Notes: generated by a model from the letters alone, not told the origin. A DNA stretch of 64,000 nt from Caldora sp965222765 (GCA_965222765.1 CBDCVG010000078.1:93225-157224); one strand, 5' to 3'. Counted from the stretch's first letter, positions 1-8,833 are shown. A program made the numbers and translations.

Positions 1-1
1 T

Positions 2-547
2 CGAGGTCTTGTTTACTACAGTTTAAACGATACCAAAGCTGCGATCGCGGATTTTAATGAGGCTCTGCGCCTCGACCCGGACTATGCCCAAGCTTACAAT
101 AATCTAGGTCTGGCTCGCACTAAACTAAATGATCTCAAAGGAGCAATCTCAGATTTCGCTGAGGCACTGCGGTTGGAGCCTAAATATACTGAAGCCTACA
201 ATAATCGGGGTCTGGCTAAGACTAAACTTAGGGATACAAAAGGTGCACTTAAGGATTTCAATCAGGCTATTGAAGTCGAGCCTACTTCAGCTGTCTACAA
301 TAACCGAGGTTTGGCTAGAATTGAACTTGGGGATATAGAAGGTGCTCTCAAAGATTTTCATCAGGCTCTTGAGATTGATCCTAAATATGCCGAAGCTTTC
401 AAAAATTTGGCTGATGTTCGTGCTAAACAAAGTAATATACATAGTGCGATCGCCGATTATCAAAAAGCCGCAGAACTTTATCTAGAACAAGGAGCAACAG
501 CTCAATACCAAAAATCTCTAGATGAGATTAAAAAGCTTCAACAGTAG
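2..547 (+). CDS. TPR-repeat protein, 5' end outside window
   Basis: The frame is open from base 2, so the gene begins before the window. It reads as consecutive 34-residue tetratricopeptide repeats, each with an A-Y-N-N-R/L-G-L-A core and a spacing motif ending in LDP, LEP or IDP (for example DPDYAQAYNNLGLA and EPKYTEAYNNRGLA). About five repeats are visible, followed by a helical tail ending in DEIKKLQQ. TPR solenoids mediate protein-protein contacts. No catalytic domain is visible in this part, so the function cannot be given. A later ATG at 173 lies inside the repeats and is not the real start. The next gene is convergent. Confidence 0.85.
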   Translation, partial: RGLVYYSLNDTKAAIADFNEALRLDPDYAQAYNNLGLARTKLNDLKGAISDFAEALRLEPKYTEAYNNRGLAKTKLRDTKGALKDFNQAIEVEPTSAVYNNRGLARIELGDIEGALKDFHQALEIDPKYAEAFKNLADVRAKQSNIHSAIADYQKAAELYLEQGATAQYQKSLDEIKKLQQ

Positions 548-609
548 CTAGTACCGCTGCACGGAATTAAGAATTAAGAATGCTTATAGAGTAAGGATTC
601 TATCGATTC

Positions 610-1005
610 TTAATTCTCAATTCTCAATTTACAAACCCATTTCCATAAAGGATGACTTGCTCCTTGTTGGCAAATCCGGCATACTTGTTGCTCTAGACGC
701 TTCTGTTCAGTAGCAGGTATTCCCAGTAAAATATTGCGACTCTGCCAGACTAAAACAGCAGCAGTCATACCAATACAAATGCCTAGTCCTAGTGCAGGTA
801 GACGATTGTAGGCGATACCATATCGTAGTGCTGCCCAGGTAAAATGCGATCGCAACAGGGAAATTTCATAACGCCAACCCCATAAACTCAAAGGTCCTAG
901 AGTAATCCAGAGGATGCCAACTACTAACCATCGAGCATAGACAGTCAGCTCATGTAACCTTTGTACTTTCTCCTTGAAGGTGGGATCAAACTTGTCTGGT
1001 GGCAA
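610..1005 (-). CDS. hypothetical two-TM membrane protein downstream of secF
   Basis: A 131-residue protein with two hydrophobic stretches (roughly residues 24-44, ARWLVVGILWITLGPLSLWGW, and 70-88, LGLGICIGMTAAVLVW). The C-terminus is cytosolic-looking, contains the pair CRIC, and ends in KLRIEN. The first codon would be TTG at 1005; no ATG is available before the middle of the protein. Both ends run into CAATTCT-type heptanucleotide repeats, which may have trimmed or extended the ends. It lies 35 bp after secF on the same strand and may be co-transcribed with it. I do not recognise a named family. Confidence 0.6.
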   Translation of the reverse strand: MPPDKFDPTFKEKVQRLHELTVYARWLVVGILWITLGPLSLWGWRYEISLLRSHFTWAALRYGIAYNRLPALGLGICIGMTAAVLVWQSRNILLGIPATEQKRLEQQVCRICQQGASHPLWKWVCKLRIEN

Positions 1006-1042
1006 TTCTCAATTCTCAATTCTCAATTTTCAATTTTCAATT
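1006..1042. repeat. heptanucleotide repeat (STRR), CAATTCT/CAATTTT type
   Basis: About five tandem copies of a 7-bp unit fill the gap between secF and the downstream membrane-protein gene. This is the short tandemly repeated sequence type known from filamentous cyanobacteria. Confidence 0.85.
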
Positions 1043-2072
1043 ATGCTTCGTCGGAAAATTCAGCATCAATTACCGGTGTAGATGGAGTATCGGTTATTGA
1101 TGGAGATTCAGTTTCTTCTACTACTGACTCCGGTTCAGGAGGTTGAGGTTGTGGGTTACGCTCTCTCCAAAAGGCTAGTAGGGTGCTAGCAATAAAAATA
1201 CTCGAATAAGCTCCAGAGATGAAGCCAATGATTAGTGTCAGAGCGAAATACTTTAGGGTTTCTCCCCCAAACAAAAAGATTGCTAATAGAGGAAGTATGG
1301 TGGTTAAAGTAGTGTTGATTGACCTTGTAAGGGTTTGATTAACTGCCTCTTCTACTACTTGGTTAATTGGCTGCTTGGGATTGAATTTGATAACCTCCCG
1401 CACCCGGTCGTAAATCACCACTGTATCATTAACAGAAAACCCAATAATTGTCAATAGAGCAACAATAAATAGGGTATTCACTTCCAAACCCACCACCAAA
1501 CCAAAGATGGAGAAAATCCCTACTGTAATCAATACATCGTGGAACAGAGCGACAAAAGCAAAGAAGGCATAATCAAACCGGAAACGGAAGGTGAGGTAGA
1601 TGAGGATACCAACAAAGGCGAGGAGTAGGGCGAGTAAACCAGAAGCAAGAAGTTCTTTTCCTAGGGTTGGGCCAACGGTATCAATTTGGGTAGATTTGGG
1701 ATCAAAAGCACCAATTTCCTGCTTGAGGGTGTTTTCCAGTTGACTGCGTTCTTCAACATCCAAGGTTTTTGAGCGAATACTCAGAATCGGTTGCTCTCCT
1801 AAACCTTTGACAATTTGGATACTGCTGTCACCTAAACCCTGTGCCGTCATAACTTCCCGAACCACTGCTGTCTCAATTGGTTCGTCGCAATTTCCTGGTT
1901 GAGTACAGTCTCTTTGTAATTGCAGCCTAGTACCACCAACAAAATCTAGACCTAAACGTAATGGAGCTCCAAGCTGTACCGTGGAAATTAGCATTGCTAT
2001 AATACCAGCCAGGATAAAGGTAGCAGAGATACCCCACCAAAGCGATCGCTGTTTGATTAGATTGAGTTTCAT
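1041..2072 (-). CDS. secF: protein translocase subunit SecF
   Basis: A 343-residue inner/thylakoid membrane protein that works with SecD to use the proton-motive force in late protein export by the Sec translocon. A first transmembrane segment at residues 12-30 is followed by the conserved LGLDFVGGTRLQL block, a periplasmic domain, then a five-helix RND-type core containing FALVALFHDV-like and VNDTVVIYDRVRE motifs (here FVALFHDVLITVG and GFSVNDTVVIYDRV). A charged Pro/Glu-rich tail follows. Length is normal for separate SecF proteins. It lies 94 bp after secD on the same strand, the usual order. ATG start at 2072. Confidence 0.97.
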   Translation of the reverse strand: MKLNLIKQRSLWWGISATFILAGIIAMLISTVQLGAPLRLGLDFVGGTRLQLQRDCTQPGNCDEPIETAVVREVMTAQGLGDSSIQIVKGLGEQPILSIRSKTLDVEERSQLENTLKQEIGAFDPKSTQIDTVGPTLGKELLASGLLALLLAFVGILIYLTFRFRFDYAFFAFVALFHDVLITVGIFSIFGLVVGLEVNTLFIVALLTIIGFSVNDTVVIYDRVREVIKFNPKQPINQVVEEAVNQTLTRSINTTLTTILPLLAIFLFGGETLKYFALTLIIGFISGAYSSIFIASTLLAFWRERNPQPQPPEPESVVEETESPSITDTPSTPVIDAEFSDEA

Positions 2073-2086
2073 ATTGATTTGGTTAT

Positions 2087-2166
2087 TGGTTATTGGTTAT
2101 TGGTTGTTTGTTATTGGTTATTAGTTATTAAACAAACGACAAACAACAAACAACAAACAACAAAGT
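2087..2166. repeat. heptanucleotide repeats between secD and secF
   Basis: TTATTGG-type units run into an array of CAAACAA-type units. The two arrays are partly complementary (TTGTTTG against CAAACAA) and could fold into a hairpin between the two co-directional genes. Confidence 0.8.
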
Positions 2167-3567
2167 TTATTTCACTGATGCTGGCAGGTTAGGACAAAAA
2201 AGTTCTGGTTTTTGGCGAACTCCTGGGAATCCCAACACTGTTATCAGGGTAAAGGTGCGGCTACAGGTAAGAGCGGTAAACATACTTACAAGTACCCCAA
2301 TTGCTAAAGTTACGGCAAAACCTCTTACCAAACCTGAACCCTGCCAACCTAATACTGCACAAGCAATTAAGGTTGTGACATTAGCGTCCAAAATGCTGGA
2401 AAATGCTCGGTAAAAGCCTGACTCAACTGAACGATACAAAGATTTACCCGCTCTTAATTCTTCTCGTGTCCGCTCAAAAATTAGTACATTGGCATCAACA
2501 GCCATACCAATGCTGAGAATAAAACCAGCAATTCCGGGTAGAGTCAAGGTAACACTTACTAGAGCAAAAACAGCAATAGTCAGTAGGGCGTAAATAATCA
2601 GAGAAACATCAGCAATTACTCCAGGAAGCCGGTAGTAAACTACCATGAATACCAGTACTAAAGTTAAACCTCCAATTGCTGCATAAACACTGCGTCGGAT
2701 ACTATCTTGTCCGAGAGTCGCACCGACAGTACGATTTTCGATAATTTCTACTGGCACTGGCAAAGCACCACCCCGCAGCTGCACGGCAAATTCGTTGGCA
2801 GATTCAAACCTATAGTTACCTGTAATTACAGCTGAACCTCCAGTAATACCAGCTTGAGCAAATTCTGGTCCTACTGTAGGAGCACTAATTAGAGCATCAT
2901 CTAAGAAAATACCAATGCTACGCCCTGTTCCTGCCAAGTTTTTTGTCAACTCAGCAAACTCGTCTCCTCCTTTCGCATCAAAACGGATGGCAACTTCCCA
3001 GTTATCCCCATTTGGCAGGGGTTGGGGACGAGCATCTTTGAGGTTTTTACCAGTGAGCTTGGCGGGTTCAAATAAGTCAGAGATTGCCTCTTTACTAATT
3101 TGGATCTCTTCTTGATTTTTAGCGATCGCTTCTTCATCGCCATTTTCCCTGAGTTCTTCCTGCTGTTGCAGTTTTGCTGCTAGCAACTGTTGTTCAATCA
3201 GTACCTGGGATTCTGTGCCTGGTTTTTGCTCCCGGAAATCCAGTTCTGCTGTACCACCAAGTACCCTTTCTGCCTGTTGGGGATCATTAACACCGGGTAA
3301 CTGTACTAAGATTTGTTCAGAGCCAACGGTTTGCACCACTGCTTCTGAAACCCCAAGTCCGTTAACCCGACGTTCTACTACAACTTTAAGATCCTCCAGT
3401 TGTTCTGGGGTAATTTGGGGAATCTCTTCTGTAGCCTTTGCCTGAATAGTTAGTTGTGCTCCTCCTTGTAAATCCAATCCCAAACGGATGGGAAATTTCA
3501 GCAGTATGCCGATTGCCGCAATCACAAGGACGGTAATTAAAGCTAATACAAAACGCTGTCTTTGCAT
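2167..3567 (-). CDS. secD: protein translocase subunit SecD
   Basis: A 466-residue partner of SecF. A single N-terminal transmembrane helix (residues 5-25) is followed by the LGLDLQGGAQLTIQ motif, then the periplasmic P1 domain with QLPGVNDPQQAERVLGGTAELDFRE, and a C-terminal five-helix transmembrane core containing GMAVDANVLIFERTREELRAG, the conserved D/N-rich motif of the family. A Gln/Glu-rich insert (about residues 120-165) precedes the P1 head. ATG start at 3567. The gene follows pdhB with a 110-bp gap filled by heptanucleotide repeats; pdhB-secD-secF is a common cyanobacterial order. Confidence 0.97.
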   Translation of the reverse strand: MQRQRFVLALITVLVIAAIGILLKFPIRLGLDLQGGAQLTIQAKATEEIPQITPEQLEDLKVVVERRVNGLGVSEAVVQTVGSEQILVQLPGVNDPQQAERVLGGTAELDFREQKPGTESQVLIEQQLLAAKLQQQEELRENGDEEAIAKNQEEIQISKEAISDLFEPAKLTGKNLKDARPQPLPNGDNWEVAIRFDAKGGDEFAELTKNLAGTGRSIGIFLDDALISAPTVGPEFAQAGITGGSAVITGNYRFESANEFAVQLRGGALPVPVEIIENRTVGATLGQDSIRRSVYAAIGGLTLVLVFMVVYYRLPGVIADVSLIIYALLTIAVFALVSVTLTLPGIAGFILSIGMAVDANVLIFERTREELRAGKSLYRSVESGFYRAFSSILDANVTTLIACAVLGWQGSGLVRGFAVTLAIGVLVSMFTALTCSRTFTLITVLGFPGVRQKPELFCPNLPASVK

Positions 3568-3569
3568 AA

Positions 3570-3665
3570 TTGTTATTGGTTATTAGTTATTGGTTATTGG
3601 TTATTAGTCATTAGTCATTAGTCATTAGGACAAATAACAAACGACAAACGACAAACAACAAATAA
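3570..3665. repeat. heptanucleotide repeats between pdhB and secD
   Basis: TTATTGG, TTAGTCA and CAAACAA-type 7-bp units are arranged in successive short arrays. They occupy nearly the whole pdhB-secD spacer. Confidence 0.8.
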
Positions 3666-3677
3666 CCAACAACCAGC

Positions 3678-4662
3678 TTAAATCCGAAGTGCAGTCATTT
3701 TCTTTACACCTTCAACAATCTGCTGTGGTTGCACAATTGTCAGGTTTTCTAAAGTACCGTTGTAAGGGGTAGGAATATCTTGAGAAGCTAAGCGTAGTAC
3801 TGGGGCATCGAGCTCATCAAACAATTGGTCATTGATCGATGCCGTCAATTCTGCGCCAATACCACCAGTTTTCATACATTCTTCCACGATAATTACCCGG
3901 TGGGTTTTGCGCACTGAAGCACCGATAGTTTCAAAGTCTAGAGGTTTGAGGGAAATCAGGTCAATCACCTCTGGATCAAATCCCTCTTTTTCTAGCTGCT
4001 TCGCTGCTTGCAATGCATGGTGGCGCATCCGCGAGTAGGTGAGAATAGTTACATCTTTGCCAGTTCTTACTACTTCGGCTTTGTCTAGAGGTACTAGGTA
4101 CTCTTCTTCTGGCAGGTTTTCTTTTAGGTTATAGAGCAGAACATGTTCAAAAAACAGAACCGGATTATCGTCACGGATAGCTGATTTGAGCAATCCCTTC
4201 GCATTGTAGGGAGTTGAGCAGGCAACTATTTTTAAACCAGGAACCGCTTGAAAGTAGGCTTCTAGTCTTTGGGAATGTTCTGCACCAAGCTGCCTTCCTA
4301 CACCACCAGGACCTCTAATTACCAGGGGAATTTTGAAGTTACCGCCAGAAGTATAGCGTAGCATTCCAGCATTGTTGGCAATTTGGTTGAAGGCGAGGAG
4401 TAAAAAACCCATATTCATACCTTCGATAATCGGGCGCAAACCGGTAATTGCGGCACCAACTGCCATCCCAGTAAAAACTATTTTCCGCGATCGGGGTATC
4501 TAAAACCCGCAGATCGCCGTATTTTTTATATAAATCTTTGGTGACTTTGTAGGAACCACCATAGTGTCCCACATCTTCACCAATCACAAATACAGTCTCA
4601 TCCCGTGCCATTTCTTCATCAGTGGCTGCACGAAGAGCATTGAATAAAAGTGTTTCTGCCAT
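3678..4662 (-). CDS. pdhB: pyruvate dehydrogenase E1 beta subunit, with one-base frameshift
   Basis: Pyruvate dehydrogenase E1-beta, which with E1-alpha decarboxylates pyruvate using thiamine diphosphate. The N-terminal part (ATG at 4662; MAETLLFNALRAATDEEM, VIGEDVGHYGGSYKVTK, DTPIAENSF) and the C-terminal part (MAVGAAITGLRPIIEGMNMGFLL to KKMTALRI) are both highly typical but sit in different frames. The break is in the A-run 4473-4477 (T-run on the coding strand): five bases where four would read AENSFTGMAVGAA without loss. As the enzyme is normally essential, a sequencing error, a second intact copy elsewhere, or very recent inactivation are the options. Total length after correction (about 327 residues) is normal. 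Confidence 0.93.
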
Positions 4663-5283
4663 TAATAAGTCACCAGATGGGGCAAGTGTAATCGTAGCAT
4701 TGCCCGAAACCCTATGGGGAATCAATGAATAATGAGCATTAGAAGGCAGGAGGCAGGGGGCAGGAGGCAGGAGGAACAAGAGTTTTTCTTGCCTAAAAAG
4801 AAGTCAGAAACTATTTATATCAAGGGATTTAGCTCTAAATATAGGATTTTAGTTTCTCGAGAGTAATGAGCGCCTAACGGCGAATTAAGAATTAAGAATT
4901 AAGAATTGATTGAATCGCCGAAAAAAAAGTTAGAAACTAATCATATCAAGGTTTTCGGATCTATTATCAGTATTTTTTAGTTTCTGAAGAGCAATCCCAC
5001 TGGCGGCGATTGCCACCCGCGACGAATGAAAGAAACAAGCCAAATCCTCTTCCCTCCTGCCTCCTGCCCCTTGCCTCCTTCCTTGTTTCTTCAGAGTGAA
5101 TTACCCCTCAAATTGATAATTAATAATTGTTTAATTTGGTTTAAAACCTCTTCGTTCACGAAGAAATAATTAAATAATTATTCCTTTTAATTTAAAGAGG
5201 GTATATCATCCTATACCGGAGCGAAAATGTGAATTAATAGAATAGGTATCATCCTCTCAATCCCTATTATATAGGAGACTACA
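4663..5283. other. intergenic region with duplicated hairpin
   Basis: No gene seen. It holds AGGAGGC-type purine/pyrimidine heptamer tracts near 4745-4770 and 5049-5080, an AATTAAG heptamer array near 4885-4910, and two similar hairpin-forming units described separately. The 3' part (5100-5283) is AT-rich and probably carries the promoter of the Uma2 gene; an AGGAG ribosome-binding site lies just before its ATG. Confidence 0.6.
4806..4985. repeat. direct repeat of an AGAAACTA...TAGTTTCT hairpin (two units)
   Basis: Unit 1 (4806-4857) and unit 2 (4932-4985) each start with AGAAACTA, continue with a similar ATATCAAGG-containing interior, and end with the inverted TAGTTTCT. The spacing is 126 bp. 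The conserved arms and diverged middle suggest a small mobile or regulatory hairpin that was duplicated. Confidence 0.6.
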
Positions 5284-5898
5284 ATGGTACGGACCCCCAC
5301 AAAACCTGAAACCGAAACCCTATTGCTTAATGTGCCAAAAACCATTGGGCTATATGTCACCCAAGAACAGTTTGCTGCTCTTGCTGCAGCGAACCGAGAT
5401 TTGCAACTGGAAAGAACAGCACAAGGAGAGTTAATTGTGAATCCACCAACAGGTTGGCAAACAGGAAAACGCAATAGCAGTATTTCTGGAGAGTTGTATA
5501 TATGGTGGCGAAATGCAGGTGAGCCTGGAGAGATTTTTGATTCCTCTACCGCATTTATTTTACCGAATGATGCGACTCGTGCCCCAGATGCGTCTTGGGT
5601 GAGTCAAGAACGTTGGGAGGCACTGACTGTAGAACAAAAAGGAACCTTTGCTAATATCTGCCCTGATTTTGTGGTGGAGTTGCGTTCTGCTTCAGATACT
5701 CTCAAGTCCCTGCAAGAGAAAATGAAGGAGTATCTGGATAATGGCGCGAAACTCGGTTGTTTAATCGATCCTAAAAATCGAAAAGTGGAAATTTATCGAC
5801 TAGGGTTAGCAGTGGAAGTGTTGTCAAATCCTGCTGAGTTATCGGGTGAGGAAATATTACCAGGTTTTGTCTTGAATTTGCGTCGGGTGTGGGGTTAA
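5284..5898 (+). CDS. Uma2-family (DUF820) restriction-endonuclease-like protein
   Basis: A 204-residue protein of the Uma2 family, abundant in cyanobacteria and built on a PD-(D/E)XK nuclease-like fold. Visible family features are the opening LYVTQEQFAALAAANRDLQLERT, GELIVNPPTG, the acidic residue in APDASWVS, the strand FVVELRSASDTL with its Glu, and the Lys-containing LQEKMKEYLDNGAKLGCLIDP. Cellular role is generally unknown; many copies sit near mobile or toxin genes, as here. ATG at 5284 is preceded by TAGGAG at good spacing. It is monocistronic in this window. Confidence 0.9.
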   Translation: MVRTPTKPETETLLLNVPKTIGLYVTQEQFAALAAANRDLQLERTAQGELIVNPPTGWQTGKRNSSISGELYIWWRNAGEPGEIFDSSTAFILPNDATRAPDASWVSQERWEALTVEQKGTFANICPDFVVELRSASDTLKSLQEKMKEYLDNGAKLGCLIDPKNRKVEIYRLGLAVEVLSNPAELSGEEILPGFVLNLRRVWG

Positions 5899-6000
5899 AA
5901 TCCAGGGATAATTAACTATAAACAAGTCAGGAGGTAGGAGGCAGAAAGCAGAAGGAAAAAAGAATGAAAGCTTGTTTTTTACTGAGGATATTGCACCAAG

Positions 6001-6156
6001 TCAAAATTCTGGGGTGAAATTGGTGAGTTTTTTGACATCGCCCGATCAATTATCTTGAAGTTGTTCAATTTTAGCGATAATGCGATCGCTTGTGCCTGGA
6101 TGGAGGGATTTCAGATCTTTAATGGCACGAGGTTTAAATTGGACGACATATTCCAT
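6001..6156 (-). pseudogene. RelE-family toxin remnant
   Basis: From ATG at 6156 the frame reads MEYVVQFKPRAIKDLKSL, then HPGTSDRIIAKIEQLQDN, then stops at 6046-6048. Without leaving the frame it then resumes as SGDVKKLTNFTPEF and meets a second stop. This is the typical start and middle of a RelE/ParE-like mRNA interferase (GDVKKL then usually YRLRVGDYR), so the gene has been inactivated by a nonsense change and has lost its C-terminal catalytic strand. No cognate antitoxin is intact beside it. Confidence 0.65.
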
Positions 6157-6268
6157 TTTTATAAATAAAACAAATTTGTCAGAATCATGGTGAAAGCAGA
6201 GATAATTAGGAGCGATCGCAAATTCTGTAACTCATAGAATAACAGAGTCGATCGCTCTTTCAAATTCA

Positions 6269-6490
6269 CTAATTACTGCTTGGCTCATCATCCTTACTCT
6301 TGTCTAGAAGGCAGTAAATAGCAACTCCTCCGGCTATTATGCCTGCTGTAGGGAAAACCGCGAACAGCGAAATGACGGCGCAGCAAATTTGTAAAAATTC
6401 TAGGACAAAATCTGAGTCTAGTTCTTTCATCAAAATAGATGAGATAATTTGCCACAGTTTAAGCAAGAGTTTGGGGTTTGATTGTTTCAT
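6269..6490 (-). CDS. small hypothetical membrane protein
   Basis: A 73-residue ORF with a long hydrophobic segment (about residues 28-62, VLEFLQICCAVISLF and TAGIIAGGVAIYCLL) and a short acidic tail KSKDDEPSSN. Composition is membrane-like rather than random, but there is no clear ribosome-binding site. A same-size ORF on the other strand (6339-6524) lacks any such signature. Unknown function. Confidence 0.4.
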   Translation of the reverse strand: MKQSNPKLLLKLWQIISSILMKELDSDFVLEFLQICCAVISLFAVFPTAGIIAGGVAIYCLLDKSKDDEPSSN

Positions 6491-6657
6491 TGGAGGATTG
6501 TTTTCTATCTCTTCACTTCCATGAAACTGTAATGAGCGATGAGTTCAGCGCTGAGTAGCTCTGACTTGCCGCCGACTTACCGCCGATTTATGGTCGATTG
6601 GCACAGGTAAAAAGGAAAAAACGCTATGCTCTAAATAGACTTCCTATTTAATGAGCA

Positions 6658-7902
6658 ATGTCCCGTTCAATCAGGGTTCGTCCAGATTTAATTAAACAAG
6701 TCAAATTATCCGTCAAACGTAATGGATTTTCCCGTCAAAGGGATTTAGCTGAGGAAGTAGGATTGGCTGATTCTACAGTAAGGAACTTCTTAAACGGCAA
6801 GCCTGTTGACCATGCGACTTTTAGAGAAATTTGTCAGAAATTGAATTTAGAGTGGCGATATTTCGCTGATTTAGGACAAGATGCAACACTACCTAATCAA
6901 TCAAGGGAGGTGGTTGATGCATCACCTAAACAACTCAGGGATTTGCAAAAAAATAAAATACCGACTACACAATTAATTTCTCGAAGTAACAGGGAAATAA
7001 CTGGTACATTATTAAGCCGCAAGTCCCTCAGCTCCGAGCAAGAATTACTCAATCAATCTCAACCCAGTCATTTTTTTCTCGATCAAAAAGAAAATACTTC
7101 AGATGTGTCTTCTCCAATTGGAGCCAATTCGTTTTTCGAGTATTTTTCTAGAACAATTGAACAAATGGGTAGTGAACATATCCATGTTCGTATAGGTGCA
7201 ATTTCTCAGCTAGAAAGACTTGCTAAGTCCCAACCAGCAGAACACTGGGAAATTATGAAATATTTAGCTGCTTTTATTAGAACCAATGCTACTCGAAGGG
7301 AAGAAGAGGAAGGGGAGGAAAAACAAGCGCTAAAAATTGCTGAAGACATTCAAGCAACTCTTACTGTTATCGGAAGGCGTAACCCAGATTTAGACGAAGG
7401 GATTCTTGATTTAAGTAATACGGATATCCGAGGAGCAAACCTCATTGAAGCAAAATTGCCAAAGGTAAACCTGAGTAGAGCTAAACTGCAAGCAGCAGAA
7501 CTTAATGGAGCCAATCTGCAAGCAGCAAACCTTTACATGACCAATCTAGGAGCAGCAAATCTCGAAGAAGCTCTCTTAGAAACAGCCAATCTTCAATATG
7601 CTAATCTGCAAGATGCAACACTTTGTTATGCACAGCTACAAAGAGCGAATCTCTTTTATACTAACCTAGCAAGAGCATACCTTGCTGGAGCAGATTTGGA
7701 ATCAGCCAACCTTGAGAAAGCTAATTTAGACATTGCGTGTCTCGGTTTGACCAAATTGCATAAAGCTCAACTCCGAGGAGTGAAGAACCTCGAACAAGAA
7801 CAAATTGAAAGGGCAGACGGAGATATCGAGACTGTTCTGCCGGACTATGTCAATAAACCTTCATTCTGGATGAGTGATTGGACTGACTCAAAAGATTTCT
7901 GA
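6658..7902 (+). CDS. HTH domain fused to pentapeptide repeats
   Basis: A 414-residue protein. Residues about 1-75 form an XRE-like helix-turn-helix (RQRDLAEEVGLADSTVRNFL, then FREICQKLNLEWRYFADLG). A variable linker follows. Residues about 160-245 carry a block of the type often seen in cyanobacterial membrane-associated proteins (HVRIGAISQLERLAKSQPAEH and WEIMKYLAAFIRTNATRREEE). Residues about 255-380 are pentapeptide repeats (A(N/D)LxxA: ANLIEAKLPKVNLSRAKL, ANLQAANLYMTNLGAANLEE), which fold as a right-handed quadrilateral beta helix. There is no transmembrane segment, so it is probably a soluble DNA-binding or scaffolding regulator. ATG at 6658 is chosen because the ATG at 6651 is out of frame. 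Confidence 0.85.
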   Translation: MSRSIRVRPDLIKQVKLSVKRNGFSRQRDLAEEVGLADSTVRNFLNGKPVDHATFREICQKLNLEWRYFADLGQDATLPNQSREVVDASPKQLRDLQKNKIPTTQLISRSNREITGTLLSRKSLSSEQELLNQSQPSHFFLDQKENTSDVSSPIGANSFFEYFSRTIEQMGSEHIHVRIGAISQLERLAKSQPAEHWEIMKYLAAFIRTNATRREEEEGEEKQALKIAEDIQATLTVIGRRNPDLDEGILDLSNTDIRGANLIEAKLPKVNLSRAKLQAAELNGANLQAANLYMTNLGAANLEEALLETANLQYANLQDATLCYAQLQRANLFYTNLARAYLAGADLESANLEKANLDIACLGLTKLHKAQLRGVKNLEQEQIERADGDIETVLPDYVNKPSFWMSDWTDSKDF

Positions 7903-7970
7903 TTGGGATCTGTACTTTGCTATCGCACTTATCCAAGCATTTCCTTTGTCACCCCCTGAGCAGTGGAAAA

Positions 7971-8420
7971 ATGATCGTTACTTCTAGTCAAAAAAGCTAT
8001 ACTGATCTACTAATTCAGTATCAGCCTAAGCCAATTAAAACTATTGAAGAATATAACATAGCCTTGGCAATAATAGAGGGGATGATGTCTGGTGAGTTGA
8101 CAGAGGCTGAAACGACACTTTTTGATTTATTGGTTGTTCTCATTGAGACTTACGAGGCTCAAAATTATCCGATAGGTGAGCCTACTGCTAGAGCTACTTT
8201 AGAGTCACTAATGCATGAGTTTGACATCAAGCCATCTACTTTAGCCGAGGTTCTCGGTTCTGTTGAGCAAGTCAAAGAGATAATTAATGGTCAAAGGGAA
8301 GTAACTAAAGCCCAAGCAGAGTCCCTAGCCCAATTTTTTAATCATTTAAGCCCTGAACTTTGCCTGACATCTAAACACTTTGGCAAGGGAACTGGGAAGC
8401 TAGATTCCGCACAAGCTTGA
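7971..8420 (+). CDS. HigA-like antitoxin / HTH regulator, orphan
   Basis: About 149 residues from ATG 7971 (MIVTSSQKSYTDLLIQYQPK). The N-terminal segment with TIEEYNIALAIIEGMMSGELTEAETTLFDLLVVLIETYE and the C-terminal XRE helix-turn-helix (HEFDIKPSTLAEVLGSVEQVKEIINGQREVTKAQAESLAQFF) match COG5499-type antitoxins that pair with HigB mRNA interferases. No HigB is found next to it; the upstream gene is the HTH-pentapeptide protein 68 bp away. An upstream ORF extension to 7917 has no support. It may be a solitary regulator. Confidence 0.8.
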   Translation: MIVTSSQKSYTDLLIQYQPKPIKTIEEYNIALAIIEGMMSGELTEAETTLFDLLVVLIETYEAQNYPIGEPTARATLESLMHEFDIKPSTLAEVLGSVEQVKEIINGQREVTKAQAESLAQFFNHLSPELCLTSKHFGKGTGKLDSAQA

Positions 8421-8548
8421 CTTCGATATTTAATTCGCTCTATCTTAAACCTAGAATAGCTTCGATCTCAAATTTCAATTAATCCCGAAATTTGTCTTAG
8501 CAGTGCGATCGCAAATTTCTCAGATCGCAAACCATAAGTTGGATCTTG

Positions 8549-8833
8549 TTATTCTCGAATCTGTTTCTGGTCATTTTGGTGAGGGATTAGATGAATCAGT
8601 GTGCGTAGTGCATGATTTACAGCTTCCGCATCTGGAAAAAATCGTCGTACATCTGGATCGAGCATTATGGCACCTTCTTCCATCGTCAAGTGCTGTACTT
8701 CTGTTGTGCCATCTGCTTGATAAATTTTCACAGTATGTCCTTGCCGATATTCTTGGTAATGTTTTCCCCGGATACCAATCGTGAAATCATATTCGGGTAG
8801 CATATCCTCATCTATGGGATGATTATTGTTCAT
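8549..8833 (-). CDS. putative antitoxin partner of BrnT
   Basis: A 94-residue acidic protein (MNNNHPIDEDMLPEYDFTIG, then IRGKHYQEYRQGHTVKIYQADGTTEV, then LTMEEGAIMLDPDVRRFFPDAEAVNHALRTLIHLIP). ATG at 8833 overlaps the end of the toxin gene by 11 bp, a toxin-first order typical of BrnT loci. It does not look like the usual BrnA (ribbon-helix-helix), so the pairing is inferred from overlap and orientation. Confidence 0.7.
   Translation of the reverse strand: MNNNHPIDEDMLPEYDFTIGIRGKHYQEYRQGHTVKIYQADGTTEVQHLTMEEGAIMLDPDVRRFFPDAEAVNHALRTLIHLIPHQNDQKQIRE

Noticed and set aside
6270..6293. Antitoxin fragment reading MMSQAVISEFERAIDSVIL upstream of the dead RelE
   Set aside because: It is only about 19 codons before a stop and overlaps the small membrane ORF, so no reliable call can be made.
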